DNA of 48,150 nt from an uncultured Clostridium sp. (GTDB lineage: Bacteria; Bacillota; Clostridia; Lachnospirales; Lachnospiraceae): NCBI GenBank assembly GCA_900544905.1, contig UQXF01000010.1, positions 1 through 48,150 on the forward strand, in the 5' to 3' direction. Shown here one piece after another: positions 1 to 7,996 of this stretch. Position numbers and translations under genes: made by a program. Numbering within the stretch: position 1 is the stretch's first letter; each line of letters starts with the position of its first letter. Under the pieces are notes generated by a model. That model was not told where the DNA came from and did no database searches. It was given only the letters and a program-made list of their open reading frames with translations.

Positions 1-48
1 CGAGATGACGTCGAGTCTCGTGGGCTCGGAGATGTGTATAAGAGACAG
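1..48. other. Illumina Nextera i7 adapter left on contig end
   Basis: Bases 15-48 match the Nextera Read 2 adapter, ending in the 19-base Tn5 mosaic end at 30-48. Bases 1-6 (CGAGAT) match the end of the P7 oligo and bases 7-14 (GACGTCGA) sit where the 8-base i7 index belongs. This is library-preparation DNA, not genome. Read through in frame it adds a false N-terminus (SLVGSEMCIRDR) to the feoB fragment; that peptide is a familiar artefact of this adapter. Confidence 0.97.
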
Positions 49-1363
49 GCATATCATATGCCAGATGGAAGAGGAGAGAGGACTTGACCGGGCGGCAGCC
101 ATTGCGGATATGCGGTTTGTATTTATAAAAAAGCTTGTGGAAGAAACGGTGGTAAAACCCCGGGAGACGAAAGAGCATGAGAGAAGCCGTAAAATTGATA
201 AAGTGCTGACAGGGAAATATACTGCAATTCCGTCATTTGCTGTTATTATGGCACTGGTGTTTTTCCTGACATTTAATGTCATTGGTGCATGGCTTCAGGG
301 ACTGCTGGAATCCGGTATCGACTGGCTTGGCGGTGTTACGGATAAGGCGCTTACAGCGTGGCATGTCAATGAGGTATTGCATTCATTGATAATTGATGGC
401 ATTTTTAATGGTGTGGGAAGTGTGTTAAGCTTTCTTCCGATTATCGTAACCTTGTTCTTTTTTCTGTCCCTGTTAGAGGATAGCGGGTATATGGCGAGAG
501 TTGCTTTTGTTATGGATAAGCTGCTCCGTAAGATTGGACTTTCAGGGCGGAGTATCGTACCTATGCTGATTGGATTTGGCTGTACGGTGCCAGGAGTTAT
601 GGCAAGCCGTACCCTGCCGTCGGAACGGGACCGCAAGATGACAATTATTTTAACACCGTTTATGAGCTGTACGGCAAAGCTTCCAATCTATGGATTTTTT
701 ACCGCTGCTTTTTTCCCAAAGTATAGCGGGTTGATTATGGTAGGACTGTATTTTACCGGAATTGTAGTGGGAATTTTAGTGGCACTGGTTTCCAGGGCGA
801 CTATGTTTAAGGGGGAAGCGGTTCCTTTTGTTATGGAGCTTCCCAATTACCGTCTGCCTGGGGCAAAAAATGTGGCACAGCTTTTGTGGGATAAGGCGAA
901 GGATTTTTTGCAGAGGGCGTTTACGGTGATTTTTATTGCCACTATTGTAATATGGTTTTTACAGACCTTCGATTTACATTTAAATATGGTAACAGATTCC
1001 CAGGACAGTATTCTGGCGGTGGCAGCGGGACTGATTGCGCCGGTATTTGCACCGCTGGGGTTTGGTGACTGGAGAATTTCTACGTCTCTGATTGCAGGCT
1101 TTATGGCAAAGGAAAGTGTAGTCTCTACGCTGTCTGTCCTGTTTGGAACCACTGAAAATCTGTTAACTTGTCTGACGCCGTTAGCTGCGGCTTCCCTTTT
1201 GGTATTTTGTCTGCTGTATACGCCGTGTGTTGCTGCCGTATCTTCTATTAAACGGGAGCTTGGTGGTAAATGGGCAGTGGCAATTGTGGTGGAACAGTGC
1301 GTGCTTGCCTGGGTGGTGGCGTTTGTTGTGAGACTGGTGGGAATGGTGTTTGGATTGGGATAA
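49..1363 (+). CDS. feoB: Ferrous iron transporter B, C-terminal membrane part (5' truncated)
   Basis: Partial GTP-coupled Fe(II) permease of the inner membrane. The fragment has the polytopic part only, with the two Gate regions that carry the conserved Cys-Pro motifs (GCTVPG followed by SCTAKLP) and the C-terminal core (TLSVLFGTTENLL, CLLYTPCVAAV). The N-terminal G domain and first membrane segments are missing because the contig ends here in adapter sequence. The first native codon is at 50; the apparent ATG at 5 lies in the adapter. A MATE gene follows after 18 nt. Identification as FeoB is firm. The missing part is an assembly limit and not evidence of a pseudogene. Confidence 0.95.
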
Positions 1364-1381
1364 TATGAATATAGAGCAGAA

Positions 1382-2731
1382 ATGAACGAGGATTTAACAA
1401 CGGGAAATATTACAATCAAATTATTACGGTTTGCACTCCCTCTTATGCTGGGAAATGTATTACAGCAGTTATATAATGTGGTGGATACATTAATCGTGGG
1501 AAGATTCTTAGGTGCAGATGCGTTGGCTGCAGTGGGCTCTGCCTATACGCTGATGACATTTCTGACATCCATTCTTCTGGGACTTTGCATGGGAAGCAGC
1601 GCTTATTTTTCTATTCAATTTGGGAAGAAAGATTATAACAGGCTCAATAGGGGAATCTTTCTCTCATTTATCATGATTGGAAGCTTTACTGTAGTACTGA
1701 ATATTCTTGTTTTTGTGTTAATGGACTGGATTATCCGGATATTGCAGGTGCCGGTAGAGCTACAGGCATTGATGAAGGAATATCTGGTGTGGATTTTTGC
1801 AGGAATTATAGCAACCTTTCTCTATAACTTCTTTGCAAATCTGTTAAGAGCAGTTGGAAATTCCGTGACGCCGTTGTTGTTTCTCGGTGTGTCTGTAGTG
1901 CTGAACATTCTGCTGGATATTGTTTTTGTGGTGGTGTGTCATTGGGGTGTAAGAGGAGCAGCGGTGGCAACTGTTATTTCCCAGTTTGTATCGGGAATTG
2001 GCATTGCCATATATTATTATTTCTCTTTCCCGTTGCTTCGGGTCAGACGGCAGCATATGAAGTGGGATACAGATATCCTAAAGGATATTTTCAGCCTGTC
2101 CTTTTTAACCTGTGTCCAGCAGTCGGTGATGAATTTCGGAATTTTGATGGTGCAGGGACTGGTAAACAGTTTTGGAACAGTGGTGATGGCGGCGTTTGCA
2201 GCTGCAGTAAAGATTGATACGATTGCCTATATGCCGGTACAGGATTTCGGTAATGCGTTTTCAACCTTTGTAGCGCAGAATTATGGGGCAGGGAAAAACC
2301 AGCGGATAAAAAAGGGAATGAAAAGCAGTGTAATCTGTATATTCCTGTTCTGTATCGTTATCAGTTTTTTAGTCTGCTTTTTTGCAAAACCGCTGATGGG
2401 AATTTTTATTGATTTGGAAAATGCAGAAGTGATTCAGGTTGGAACGGATTACCTGCGGATTGAGGCAGCTTTCTATTTTGGAATTGGTCTTTTATTTATG
2501 CTTTATGGCTATTACCGTGCCATTGAAAAACCGGGAATGTCTGTTGTACTCACCGTTTGCTCCCTTGGAACCAGAGTAGTGTTAGCCTATGTGCTTTCCG
2601 GTATACCATCTATTGGAGTGACCGGAATCTGGGCTGCAATTCCAATTGGATGGTTTCTGGCAGATGTAGTGGGAATCTCTTATTATCTTATGATGGAGAA
2701 AAAAGTGCGAAAAGAGAGAATGGAGAGGTAG
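1382..2731 (+). CDS. MATE family multidrug/cation exporter
   Basis: A 449-residue polytopic membrane protein of normal MATE length (about 12 segments). The N-terminus (ITIKLLRFALPLMLGNVLQQLYNVVDTLIVGRFLG) is typical of the NorM/DinF-like branch, with the internal repeat recognisable around SLSFLTCVQQSVMNFGILMVQG. These proteins expel cationic drugs or metabolites using Na+ or H+ gradients; the substrate cannot be read from sequence. It lies 18 nt after feoB and 4 nt before glycerate kinase, so it may be co-transcribed with either. The ATG has only a weak upstream ribosome site (AGAGCAGAA). Confidence 0.93.
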   Translation: MNEDLTTGNITIKLLRFALPLMLGNVLQQLYNVVDTLIVGRFLGADALAAVGSAYTLMTFLTSILLGLCMGSSAYFSIQFGKKDYNRLNRGIFLSFIMIGSFTVVLNILVFVLMDWIIRILQVPVELQALMKEYLVWIFAGIIATFLYNFFANLLRAVGNSVTPLLFLGVSVVLNILLDIVFVVVCHWGVRGAAVATVISQFVSGIGIAIYYYFSFPLLRVRRQHMKWDTDILKDIFSLSFLTCVQQSVMNFGILMVQGLVNSFGTVVMAAFAAAVKIDTIAYMPVQDFGNAFSTFVAQNYGAGKNQRIKKGMKSSVICIFLFCIVISFLVCFFAKPLMGIFIDLENAEVIQVGTDYLRIEAAFYFGIGLLFMLYGYYRAIEKPGMSVVLTVCSLGTRVVLAYVLSGIPSIGVTGIWAAIPIGWFLADVVGISYYLMMEKKVRKERMER

Positions 2732-2735
2732 TCGT

Positions 2736-3887
2736 ATGAAGGTAGTTGTGGCAATGGATTCATTGAAAGGAAGTCTCACCTCCCTGGAGGCGGGAAATGC
2801 AGTGAGGAAAGGTATTTTGCGTGCCATGCCGGAAACAGAGGTGGTAGTGAAACCTCTTGCAGATGGAGGTGAGGGTACCGTGGATGCTTTAATTGAAGGA
2901 GAGAAGGGGACAAGGGTTACTCTGTCAGTTACCGGACCTATGGGAGGACAGACAGAGTGCTATTATGGAATATTAGAGGATGGCAAAACTGCAGTTATGG
3001 AAATGGCACAGGCAGCGGGAATTACTCTTGTGGCAGAGAATGAGCGGAATCCAATGCAAGCGTCTACCTATGGGGTAGGAGAAATGATTCGTGATGCAGT
3101 TCACAGAGGATGCAGATATTTCACCATGGGAATTGGGGGAAGTGCCACTAATGACGGAGGAATCGGAATGCTGTCGGCACTTGGCTTTCGTTTTTTGGAT
3201 TCGGAAGGACGCCCTGTTTGTGGTGGTGCCAGTGGGCTTTCGAGGATTGTGTCAGTCAGAGCAGATGAGGTTTTACCGGAACTGGCAGAGTGCAAATTTC
3301 AAATTGCATGTGATGTGAGGAATCCGCTTTGCGGTGAAAACGGGGCAACCTATATATATGGATTGCAAAAGGGACTGCCCCATGAACTGTGCGGTGAGGT
3401 AGATAAGGGTATGATGCATTATGCAGAGGTGGCAGAGACATTTTGTGGAAGGACGTGTAAAGATATTCCGGGTGCAGGAGCTGCAGGCGGGCTGGGTTTT
3501 GCCTTTCTTGCATTTTTAAATGGCATATTGGTGCCAGGGGTAGAACTGGTTTTAGAGACAATTCATCTGGAGCAGGAAATAAAGAATGCCCATCTTGTTG
3601 TAACTGGTGAAGGAAAGCTGGATGCCCAGACTGTAATGGGAAAAGCGCCTGTAGGGGTGGCAAAAATAGCAAAGCAGTATGGCTGTAAGGTTCTTGCATT
3701 TGCAGGGGAAGTGGCAGATGAGGCAGAAAAATGTAACGAAGCGGGAATAGATGCATATTTTCCGATTGTAAGAGGGGTGACAAGTATAGAGGATGCTATG
3801 AAGCCGGAAAATGCAGAACGCAATATGGCAGACGCAGTGGAGCAGGTGTTCCGGATGATAGCGCTTTTTCACTCAGGTATGAGATAA
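2736..3887 (+). CDS. glxK: Glycerate kinase (GlxK/GarK type)
   Basis: Phosphorylates D-glycerate with ATP, feeding it into lower glycolysis. The 383-residue length and motifs fit glycerate kinase type 1: MKVVVAMDSLKGSLTS at the N-terminus, ADGGEGTVDAL near residue 44, MGIGGSATNDGGIG near residue 130 and VVTGEGKLDAQTVMGKAP near residue 289. The start lies 4 nt after the MATE stop, with a GGAGAGG ribosome site inside the end of the MATE gene, so the two are translationally close. No glyoxylate or glucarate genes are nearby. No clear terminator directly follows the stop; the first candidate is at 4062-4103. Confidence 0.94.
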   Translation: MKVVVAMDSLKGSLTSLEAGNAVRKGILRAMPETEVVVKPLADGGEGTVDALIEGEKGTRVTLSVTGPMGGQTECYYGILEDGKTAVMEMAQAAGITLVAENERNPMQASTYGVGEMIRDAVHRGCRYFTMGIGGSATNDGGIGMLSALGFRFLDSEGRPVCGGASGLSRIVSVRADEVLPELAECKFQIACDVRNPLCGENGATYIYGLQKGLPHELCGEVDKGMMHYAEVAETFCGRTCKDIPGAGAAGGLGFAFLAFLNGILVPGVELVLETIHLEQEIKNAHLVVTGEGKLDAQTVMGKAPVGVAKIAKQYGCKVLAFAGEVADEAEKCNEAGIDAYFPIVRGVTSIEDAMKPENAERNMADAVEQVFRMIALFHSGMR

Positions 3888-3952
3888 GAAGAGATTTTTA
3901 CTACATTTGTCAAAGAAATCCGTATTTATATTGGATTTAGTATACGCCCTTG

Positions 3953-3961
3953 TGGTATGAT
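3953..3961 (+). promoter_or_regulatory. Possible extended -10 promoter in the 343-nt gap before the first Rpn gene
   Basis: TGG-TATGAT forms an extended -10 element. It could drive a short transcript of roughly 135 nt ending at the terminator-like hairpin at 4062-4103. I see no ORF and no recognisable RNA family between them. Weak evidence, listed because the stretch 3888-4090 otherwise holds nothing I can name. Confidence 0.3.
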
Positions 3962-4061
3962 AAGAATGGAATGTTCACAAATTACGTGTAAGGTATAAGC
4001 CGAACTGGGATGTTTAGATTGATATAGGATAATGCGGAAAATAGAAAATTAGGTAATAAAG

Positions 4062-4103
4062 AATAACAAGGATAGTTCATAAAAATATTCTTGTTATTTT
4101 TTA
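4062..4103 (+). terminator. Terminator-like hairpin upstream of the Rpn promoter
   Basis: AATAACAAG (4062-4070) pairs with CTTGTTATT (4090-4098), followed by a run of T. The stem is AT-rich and the loop is 19 nt, so it may be weak. It would insulate the Rpn gene from glxK transcription. Its 3' arm overlaps the predicted -35 of the next promoter. Confidence 0.5.
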
Positions 4104-4119
4104 TACATTCCTTTAAAAT
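4091..4119 (+). promoter_or_regulatory. Promoter of first Rpn-type nuclease gene
   Basis: TTGTTA, 17-bp spacer, TAAAAT. The same layout (TTGTCA-17-TAAAAT) precedes the paralogue at 13441-13469, and in both a GTTCATA string starts 7 nt after the -10, at the expected transcription start. This predicts a leader of about 105 nt. Confidence 0.6.
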
Positions 4120-4154
4120 AAAATTGTTCATATATTGGAGGGAAAGGAGGCGGA

Positions 4155-4184
4155 ATGACCCGAAAAAGAATGAACGTACCCTAA
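4155..4184 (+). CDS. Nine-codon leader ORF before first Rpn gene
   Basis: ATG at 4155 follows the strong ribosome site GAAAGGAGG (4142-4150) and encodes MTRKRMNVP, then TAA at 4182-4184. The paralogous nuclease at 13578 has a leader ORF of the same length, also ending Pro-stop (MILRLLHKP), at almost the same distance (46 versus 44 nt) from the main start. The peptide sequence is not conserved apart from the last residue, so the act of translation may matter more than the product. Not experimentally known; inferred from comparing the two copies. Confidence 0.55.
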   Translation: MTRKRMNVP

Positions 4185-4187
4185 AAA

Positions 4188-4224
4188 ACTTCTTTTAATG
4201 GTTTGTTAATATAAGAAAAGGAGT
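4188..4224 (+). promoter_or_regulatory. Hairpin sequestering the Rpn Shine-Dalgarno
   Basis: ACTTCTTTT (4188-4196) pairs with AAAAGGAGT (4216-4224), 9 pairs including one G-U. The 3' arm contains the AAGGAG ribosome site of the gene starting at 4231. The 5' arm begins 3 nt after the leader ORF stop, so a ribosome terminating there would cover it and free the ribosome site. The geometry matches translational attenuators of the erm leader type. Confidence 0.55.
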
Positions 4225-4230
4225 GAATAT

Positions 4231-5175
4231 ATGGGGAAAACAGAAGATATAGTCATTGATTATTTATCACAGCCAGAAATAATTGCGGATTTGTTTAATG
4301 GTTTTATATTTCATGGGGAACAAATCATTTTGCCGGAAATGTTGAAAGAAGCAGACGGAAGAGCAAGGCTTTTGGTGGAGAACAATGTTGGTCAAAAGGG
4401 TAAAGATACTTTTGAGGTCATTAGAAAAGAGCGCGATATTGTTAGAGAAGTATCAATTGCTGATAAAAAATTCAGGCTTATGTTATGTGGTGTGGAACAT
4501 CAGTCTAATATTGACTATTCTATGCCATTACGGTTATTGGTGTATGATACGTTGGAGTATTTAAAACAGGCAAAGCAGATTGAACAGGAACATAAACGTA
4601 AAAAGGATGTATCTGGTAATGAATTTTTGTCTATGTTTACAAAAGAAGATTGTTTGATTCCCACCATTACTATTATATTTTATACAGGAAAAGAAAAGTG
4701 GGATGGACCATTGGAATTTAGCGGATTATTTGATGATAGCGGATATTTGGATGTGTTGTTACCATATATGGTAAAGGCACCATTGAATTTGATTAGCATT
4801 TATAATGTCAAGAATACAGAAAGGTATCATAGTAGTCTGAGACAGATATTCGAGCTGTTACCGTTTACAGAAAGTGAGACGGAATTGAATAATTATTTGT
4901 TCAATCATCGGAAGGAATATTCTAATATTGACAGAGCAGCTGGCAAATTATTATCATTGTTATTGGATTTGGAATGGACGGTTGAAGTCAGGCAATCAAT
5001 AAAGGAGGATAGTATTGACATGTGTAAAGCAATAGAAGAAATGAAAAGAAGCTCGAAGGCAGAAGGGGAACAGGGGATTGTAAGAAATATGCTTAATAAA
5101 AAACTATCGCCTGAAGAAGTGGCTGATTTAACAGGAGTACCTTTAGAGACCGTGTTAAAAATAGCGGCAGATTAA
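4231..5175 (+). CDS. Rpn-family recombination-promoting nuclease / PDDEXK transposase-like protein, copy 1
   Basis: A 314-residue protein of the Rpn/YhgA-like group: PD-(D/E)XK endonucleases related to transposases, some shown to promote RecA-independent recombination or to act in phage defence. The visible core is D69 (RERDIVREV), then E89-H-Q91 in VEHQSNIDYSMPLR, matching the family D...ExQ signature, followed by TITIIFYTGKEKWDG. The C-terminus (LNKKLSPEEVADLTGVPLETVLKIA) is a short helical segment typical of the group. The paralogue at 13578-14549 aligns without gaps over the first 100 residues. The gene stands alone between its own promoter and a strong terminator. No inverted repeats flank it, so it is not an obvious insertion sequence. 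Confidence 0.88.
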   Translation: MGKTEDIVIDYLSQPEIIADLFNGFIFHGEQIILPEMLKEADGRARLLVENNVGQKGKDTFEVIRKERDIVREVSIADKKFRLMLCGVEHQSNIDYSMPLRLLVYDTLEYLKQAKQIEQEHKRKKDVSGNEFLSMFTKEDCLIPTITIIFYTGKEKWDGPLEFSGLFDDSGYLDVLLPYMVKAPLNLISIYNVKNTERYHSSLRQIFELLPFTESETELNNYLFNHRKEYSNIDRAAGKLLSLLLDLEWTVEVRQSIKEDSIDMCKAIEEMKRSSKAEGEQGIVRNMLNKKLSPEEVADLTGVPLETVLKIAAD

Positions 5176-5188
5176 TGTAATCTATGTT

Positions 5189-5235
5189 ACAAAGAGCATT
5201 TTTGTGAAAGCAGAAATGCTCTTTGTATATTTTTA
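5189..5235 (+). terminator. Rho-independent terminator of Rpn copy 1
   Basis: ACAAAGAGCATTT (5189-5201) pairs perfectly with AAATGCTCTTTGT (5214-5226), followed by a T-rich tail. It begins 13 nt after the Rpn stop. Confidence 0.9.
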
Positions 5236-5361
5236 GTGATAAATATATCGGAAAGTGAATGAAAACAGCTACAGTGGGAGAAAATATTGGTTAATAATTT
5301 GATTACTCGATATCATAGTTGTAACAGAATGCTTAAGTAACAAAAAGGAGAGCCATATCAA

Positions 5362-6897
5362 ATGCTGGTGGACAGACAGGAATATCAAAAGGAATTAGAA
5401 AATTTTAAGATTGCGACGGAACAGTTTTATGAAAAGGAAATTTCGGTGGCTGCATATAAGGCAATATCCGGAGGCTTTGGCAGTTATGCCCAGAGAGGTG
5501 GGGAAAGGAGTATGTTAAGACTCCGCCTGACCGGAGGCGAGATTACGAAGGAGCATTTACGGTTTATTGCTGACAGCATTGAAAAATACCAGATTGATTT
5601 AATTCATGCCACAACCTGTCAGACAATCCAGCTTCATAATCTGACAAAGGAGACGGTTTATGAGCTGGTGGAAGAAGCGTATCAGCATGGAATCTATACC
5701 GTGGGCGGTGGCGGTGATTATCCGAGAAATGTGATGTGCTCACCATTGTCTGGAGTGGAAATCGGAGAATGCTTTGATGTACTTCCCTATGCCAGGAAAG
5801 CATCAGAGTATCTGCTTCAGATTCTTTTTCAGGTGAAGCTGCCCAGAAAGTTAAAGGTCTGTTTTTCCAATGGGGTAGAGAATGAAACCCACGCCACCTT
5901 CCGGGATTTGGGCTTTGTTGCAAAGGAAAATCATAAATTTGATGTGTATGCAGCGGGAGGTCTTGGACCAAAGCCTAAAATGGGAGTGCTGGCAGCCTGT
6001 GATGTTTCCCCCTCTAATATTTTGTATGTCATCAAAACCATGGTGGATGTCTTTACAAAATACGGAAATTATGAGAGTCGTGCCATGTCCCGTTCCAGAT
6101 TTTTACAGGATACGCTTGGAATAGATGGCTTCCGGAAGGTCTTTGGGGAGACGCTGGAAAAAAATATTGCAGAGGGCGGACTTACCCTTCAGGAGGAACC
6201 GGAGTGGGAAGAACATACAATGCACGATACATCAGACCCGGTTGCACGGTTGATTTGCCAAAAACAGCCGGGGCTTTTTGCGGTGTCTTATCATCCGGTA
6301 GGGGGAATGATAGAGCCTTCCTTTATTAAAATATTGTACGACCATATAAAAGACATGAAGGAAGTAAAAATACGCCTTTCTCCTGACCAGGGAATGTATA
6401 TGATTAATCTGCAAAAGGAAGAGGCAGAGAGAATGTTAAAGCTGACCCGGGAAGACCAGGGGACGGAGTTTGAAAAATCCACAGCCTGTATCGGAGCGGA
6501 TATCTGTCAGGTTGGCATCGGAAAATCCCAGCAGCTTTTAAAGGCTTGTGTTGACCGGGTAAGGCAGGAGCATTTTTCCAATGGTACCCTTCCAGCGATT
6601 CACATCTCCGGATGCCCTTCTTCCTGTGCAGCGCACCAGACAGCTGCTATTGGTCTGCGGGGTGGGAAACGGATGTCAGACTCGGGGCTCATGGATGCCT
6701 TTGCGCTTTATATGAATGGAAGTGAAGAACTGGAACAGGAACGCTTCGGAGAAGAAATGGGAAGCTTATTTGTTCAGGATATACCACAATTTTTTGTGGA
6801 ATTGGGACGTGAAATAGAAGCTGCAGGATTATCCTATGAGGATTTCAGAGAGAGATATCCGGAACGTATTGCATGGATTTTGCAGAGGTTTATTTAA
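5362..6897 (+). CDS. Siroheme-dependent nitrite/sulfite reductase family protein
   Basis: A 511-residue cytoplasmic hemoprotein that would reduce nitrite to ammonia or sulfite to sulfide with electrons from ferredoxin. It has the two ferredoxin-like half domains and the 4Fe-4S/siroheme ligands: C376-x5-C382 in ACIGADIC and C418-x3-C422 in GCPSSC. The N-terminal GGFGSYAQRGGERSMLRLRL is typical of the NirA/CysI branch. The start has GGAGAG about 9 nt upstream. No siroheme synthesis, nitrate reductase, sulfate assimilation or NAD(P)H diaphorase gene is adjacent, so it is a lone gene here and the substrate (nitrite or sulfite) cannot be decided from context. Confidence 0.9.
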   Translation: MLVDRQEYQKELENFKIATEQFYEKEISVAAYKAISGGFGSYAQRGGERSMLRLRLTGGEITKEHLRFIADSIEKYQIDLIHATTCQTIQLHNLTKETVYELVEEAYQHGIYTVGGGGDYPRNVMCSPLSGVEIGECFDVLPYARKASEYLLQILFQVKLPRKLKVCFSNGVENETHATFRDLGFVAKENHKFDVYAAGGLGPKPKMGVLAACDVSPSNILYVIKTMVDVFTKYGNYESRAMSRSRFLQDTLGIDGFRKVFGETLEKNIAEGGLTLQEEPEWEEHTMHDTSDPVARLICQKQPGLFAVSYHPVGGMIEPSFIKILYDHIKDMKEVKIRLSPDQGMYMINLQKEEAERMLKLTREDQGTEFEKSTACIGADICQVGIGKSQQLLKACVDRVRQEHFSNGTLPAIHISGCPSSCAAHQTAAIGLRGGKRMSDSGLMDAFALYMNGSEELEQERFGEEMGSLFVQDIPQFFVELGREIEAAGLSYEDFRERYPERIAWILQRFI

Positions 6898-6910
6898 CTG
6901 GTACCGGAAG

Positions 6911-6940
6911 CAAAGCTAATAACCGGGGCTTTGTTTTTTT
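6911..6940 (+). terminator. Terminator after nitrite/sulfite reductase
   Basis: CAAAGC (6911-6916) pairs with GCTTTG (6928-6933), followed by seven T. It sits between two convergent genes. Confidence 0.7.
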
Positions 6941-6945
6941 CATCT

Positions 6946-7845
6946 TTATTCTGTATGGGTTTCATAAGATTTTCTGTATTTGCGTGGAGTACATCCAAAA
7001 TGCTTATGAAATGTTTCTGAAAAATAGCTCGCTCCGGAGAAGCCTGTTTGATAACAGATTTCAGTGATGGTCAAATCAGTTGTCTGCATTAACTGAAGAC
7101 TCATTTGCAACCGGTAATTTGTTATATATTCAACTGGTGTATAATTCGTATATTTTTTAAAAAGCATATTGCAGGTGGTCTTTCCGACATTTCCTGCATT
7201 GCTGATATCTTTTATAGTTATTTTCTCCATATAATGCTCCTGAATATAGGTTATCATATCCTTTAGGGATGAAAGGTGGGGATTCTGCTTATTTGCTGCT
7301 GTTAAGTTCAGGTTGATATTAGAATACATCTTTTCCCAGATATCATGAAATAACATGACAATTTTTAACTGGGCAGTTTCTTTGTCGGTACATTCATAGA
7401 TTTCTTTGACATCGGAAATAATATCTGCCTGCCAGGAGATTTTGTTACTGATAAGCAGATAAGGTATATTCTGGTTTTCAATAATGGGACTTACATATTT
7501 TTGTGCTGCATATTTTGAAGAACATAGAAGGACAGGGTGCAAAATGACACAATACAAACCACAGGAATCACTGCGATTCGCTTTAATAACATGGAGCTGT
7601 TTTGCGTTAACAAAAATTCCTTCTCCTTCTCGAATGGTTACAATTTCTCCGTTTACATTATATTTTATGCTCCCTGAAAAGACGGTAATGAATTCCACTT
7701 CATCATGCCATTGTGTCATTTCCGGAAAGCATGGATTTTGAGGTATATAATTTTTTCGTACAAATGCCGGGAAATCCGGATTGTCATAATAGATTCGCTC
7801 TGCCAGCATGGTATCCGGTTTTCTGGTTATATCTTCTTTGGACAT
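6946..7845 (-). CDS. AraC family transcriptional regulator with cupin sensor domain
   Basis: A 299-residue one-component regulator. The N-terminal half (EVEFITVFSGSIKYNVNGEIVTIREGEGIFVNAKQLH split around residues 45-85) is an AraC-type cupin ligand domain. The C-terminal 100 residues carry two helix-turn-helix units (ITIKDISNAGNVGKTT; LTITEICYQTGFSGASYFSETF) ending in the usual HFGCTPRKYRK. Proteins of this design usually sense sugars or small metabolites. It is divergent from the DUF6273-like gene at 7997 and convergent with the reductase, so its likely targets are itself and the divergent gene. The ligand is not predictable. Confidence 0.92.
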   Translation of the reverse strand: MSKEDITRKPDTMLAERIYYDNPDFPAFVRKNYIPQNPCFPEMTQWHDEVEFITVFSGSIKYNVNGEIVTIREGEGIFVNAKQLHVIKANRSDSCGLYCVILHPVLLCSSKYAAQKYVSPIIENQNIPYLLISNKISWQADIISDVKEIYECTDKETAQLKIVMLFHDIWEKMYSNINLNLTAANKQNPHLSSLKDMITYIQEHYMEKITIKDISNAGNVGKTTCNMLFKKYTNYTPVEYITNYRLQMSLQLMQTTDLTITEICYQTGFSGASYFSETFHKHFGCTPRKYRKSYETHTE

Positions 7846-7888
7846 AAACTTACCCTCTTTTTGAATAATTGTTATAGTTTTTTGGTGT

Positions 7889-7900
7889 ATATACGTATAT
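7889..7900. promoter_or_regulatory. 12-bp perfect palindrome in araC-type gene leader
   Basis: ATATACGTATAT is self-complementary and lies about 45 bp upstream of the regulator start, just after its predicted transcription start. A candidate self-operator; AT-rich palindromes can also arise by chance. Confidence 0.3.
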
Positions 7901-7920
7901 TTAAGGTGAAAATATGAAAT

Positions 7921-7950
7921 ATAATAGCATTATATTACATGGGAAGTCAA
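7921..7950 (-). promoter_or_regulatory. Promoter of AraC-type regulator
   Basis: On the minus strand: TTGACT (complement of 7945-7950), 18-bp spacer, TATTAT (complement of 7921-7926). A TATAAT on the plus strand at 7920-7925 overlaps it and may serve the divergent gene. Confidence 0.5.
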
Positions 7951-7963
7951 TATGCCGGCATAT
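7950..7963. promoter_or_regulatory. 14-bp perfect palindrome, candidate regulator site
   Basis: ATATGCCGGCATAT directly abuts the upstream edge of the regulator -35 and lies 33 bp before the start of the divergent DUF6273-like gene. The half-site ATGCCGG recurs once more immediately downstream (TATGCCGGATAT). Its position fits an operator or activator site shared by the divergent pair. Confidence 0.4.
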
Positions 7964-7996
7964 GCCGGATATATGAATTTCCAGAGGGAGGTATAT

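Noticed and set aside
5..49. ATG and N-terminal residues before feoB
   Set aside because: They are encoded by adapter sequence.
3256..3783. Minus-strand ORF of 175 residues inside glxK
   Set aside because: Low-complexity Leu/His/Pro composition and complete overlap with a well-identified enzyme gene.
4231..5175. Insertion sequence around Rpn copy 1
   Set aside because: No terminal inverted repeats or target duplications flank it; it has its own promoter, leader and terminator.
6873..7067. Small plus-strand ORF after the nitrite/sulfite reductase
   Set aside because: It overlaps the reductase end, the terminator and the AraC-type gene, and has no ribosome site.
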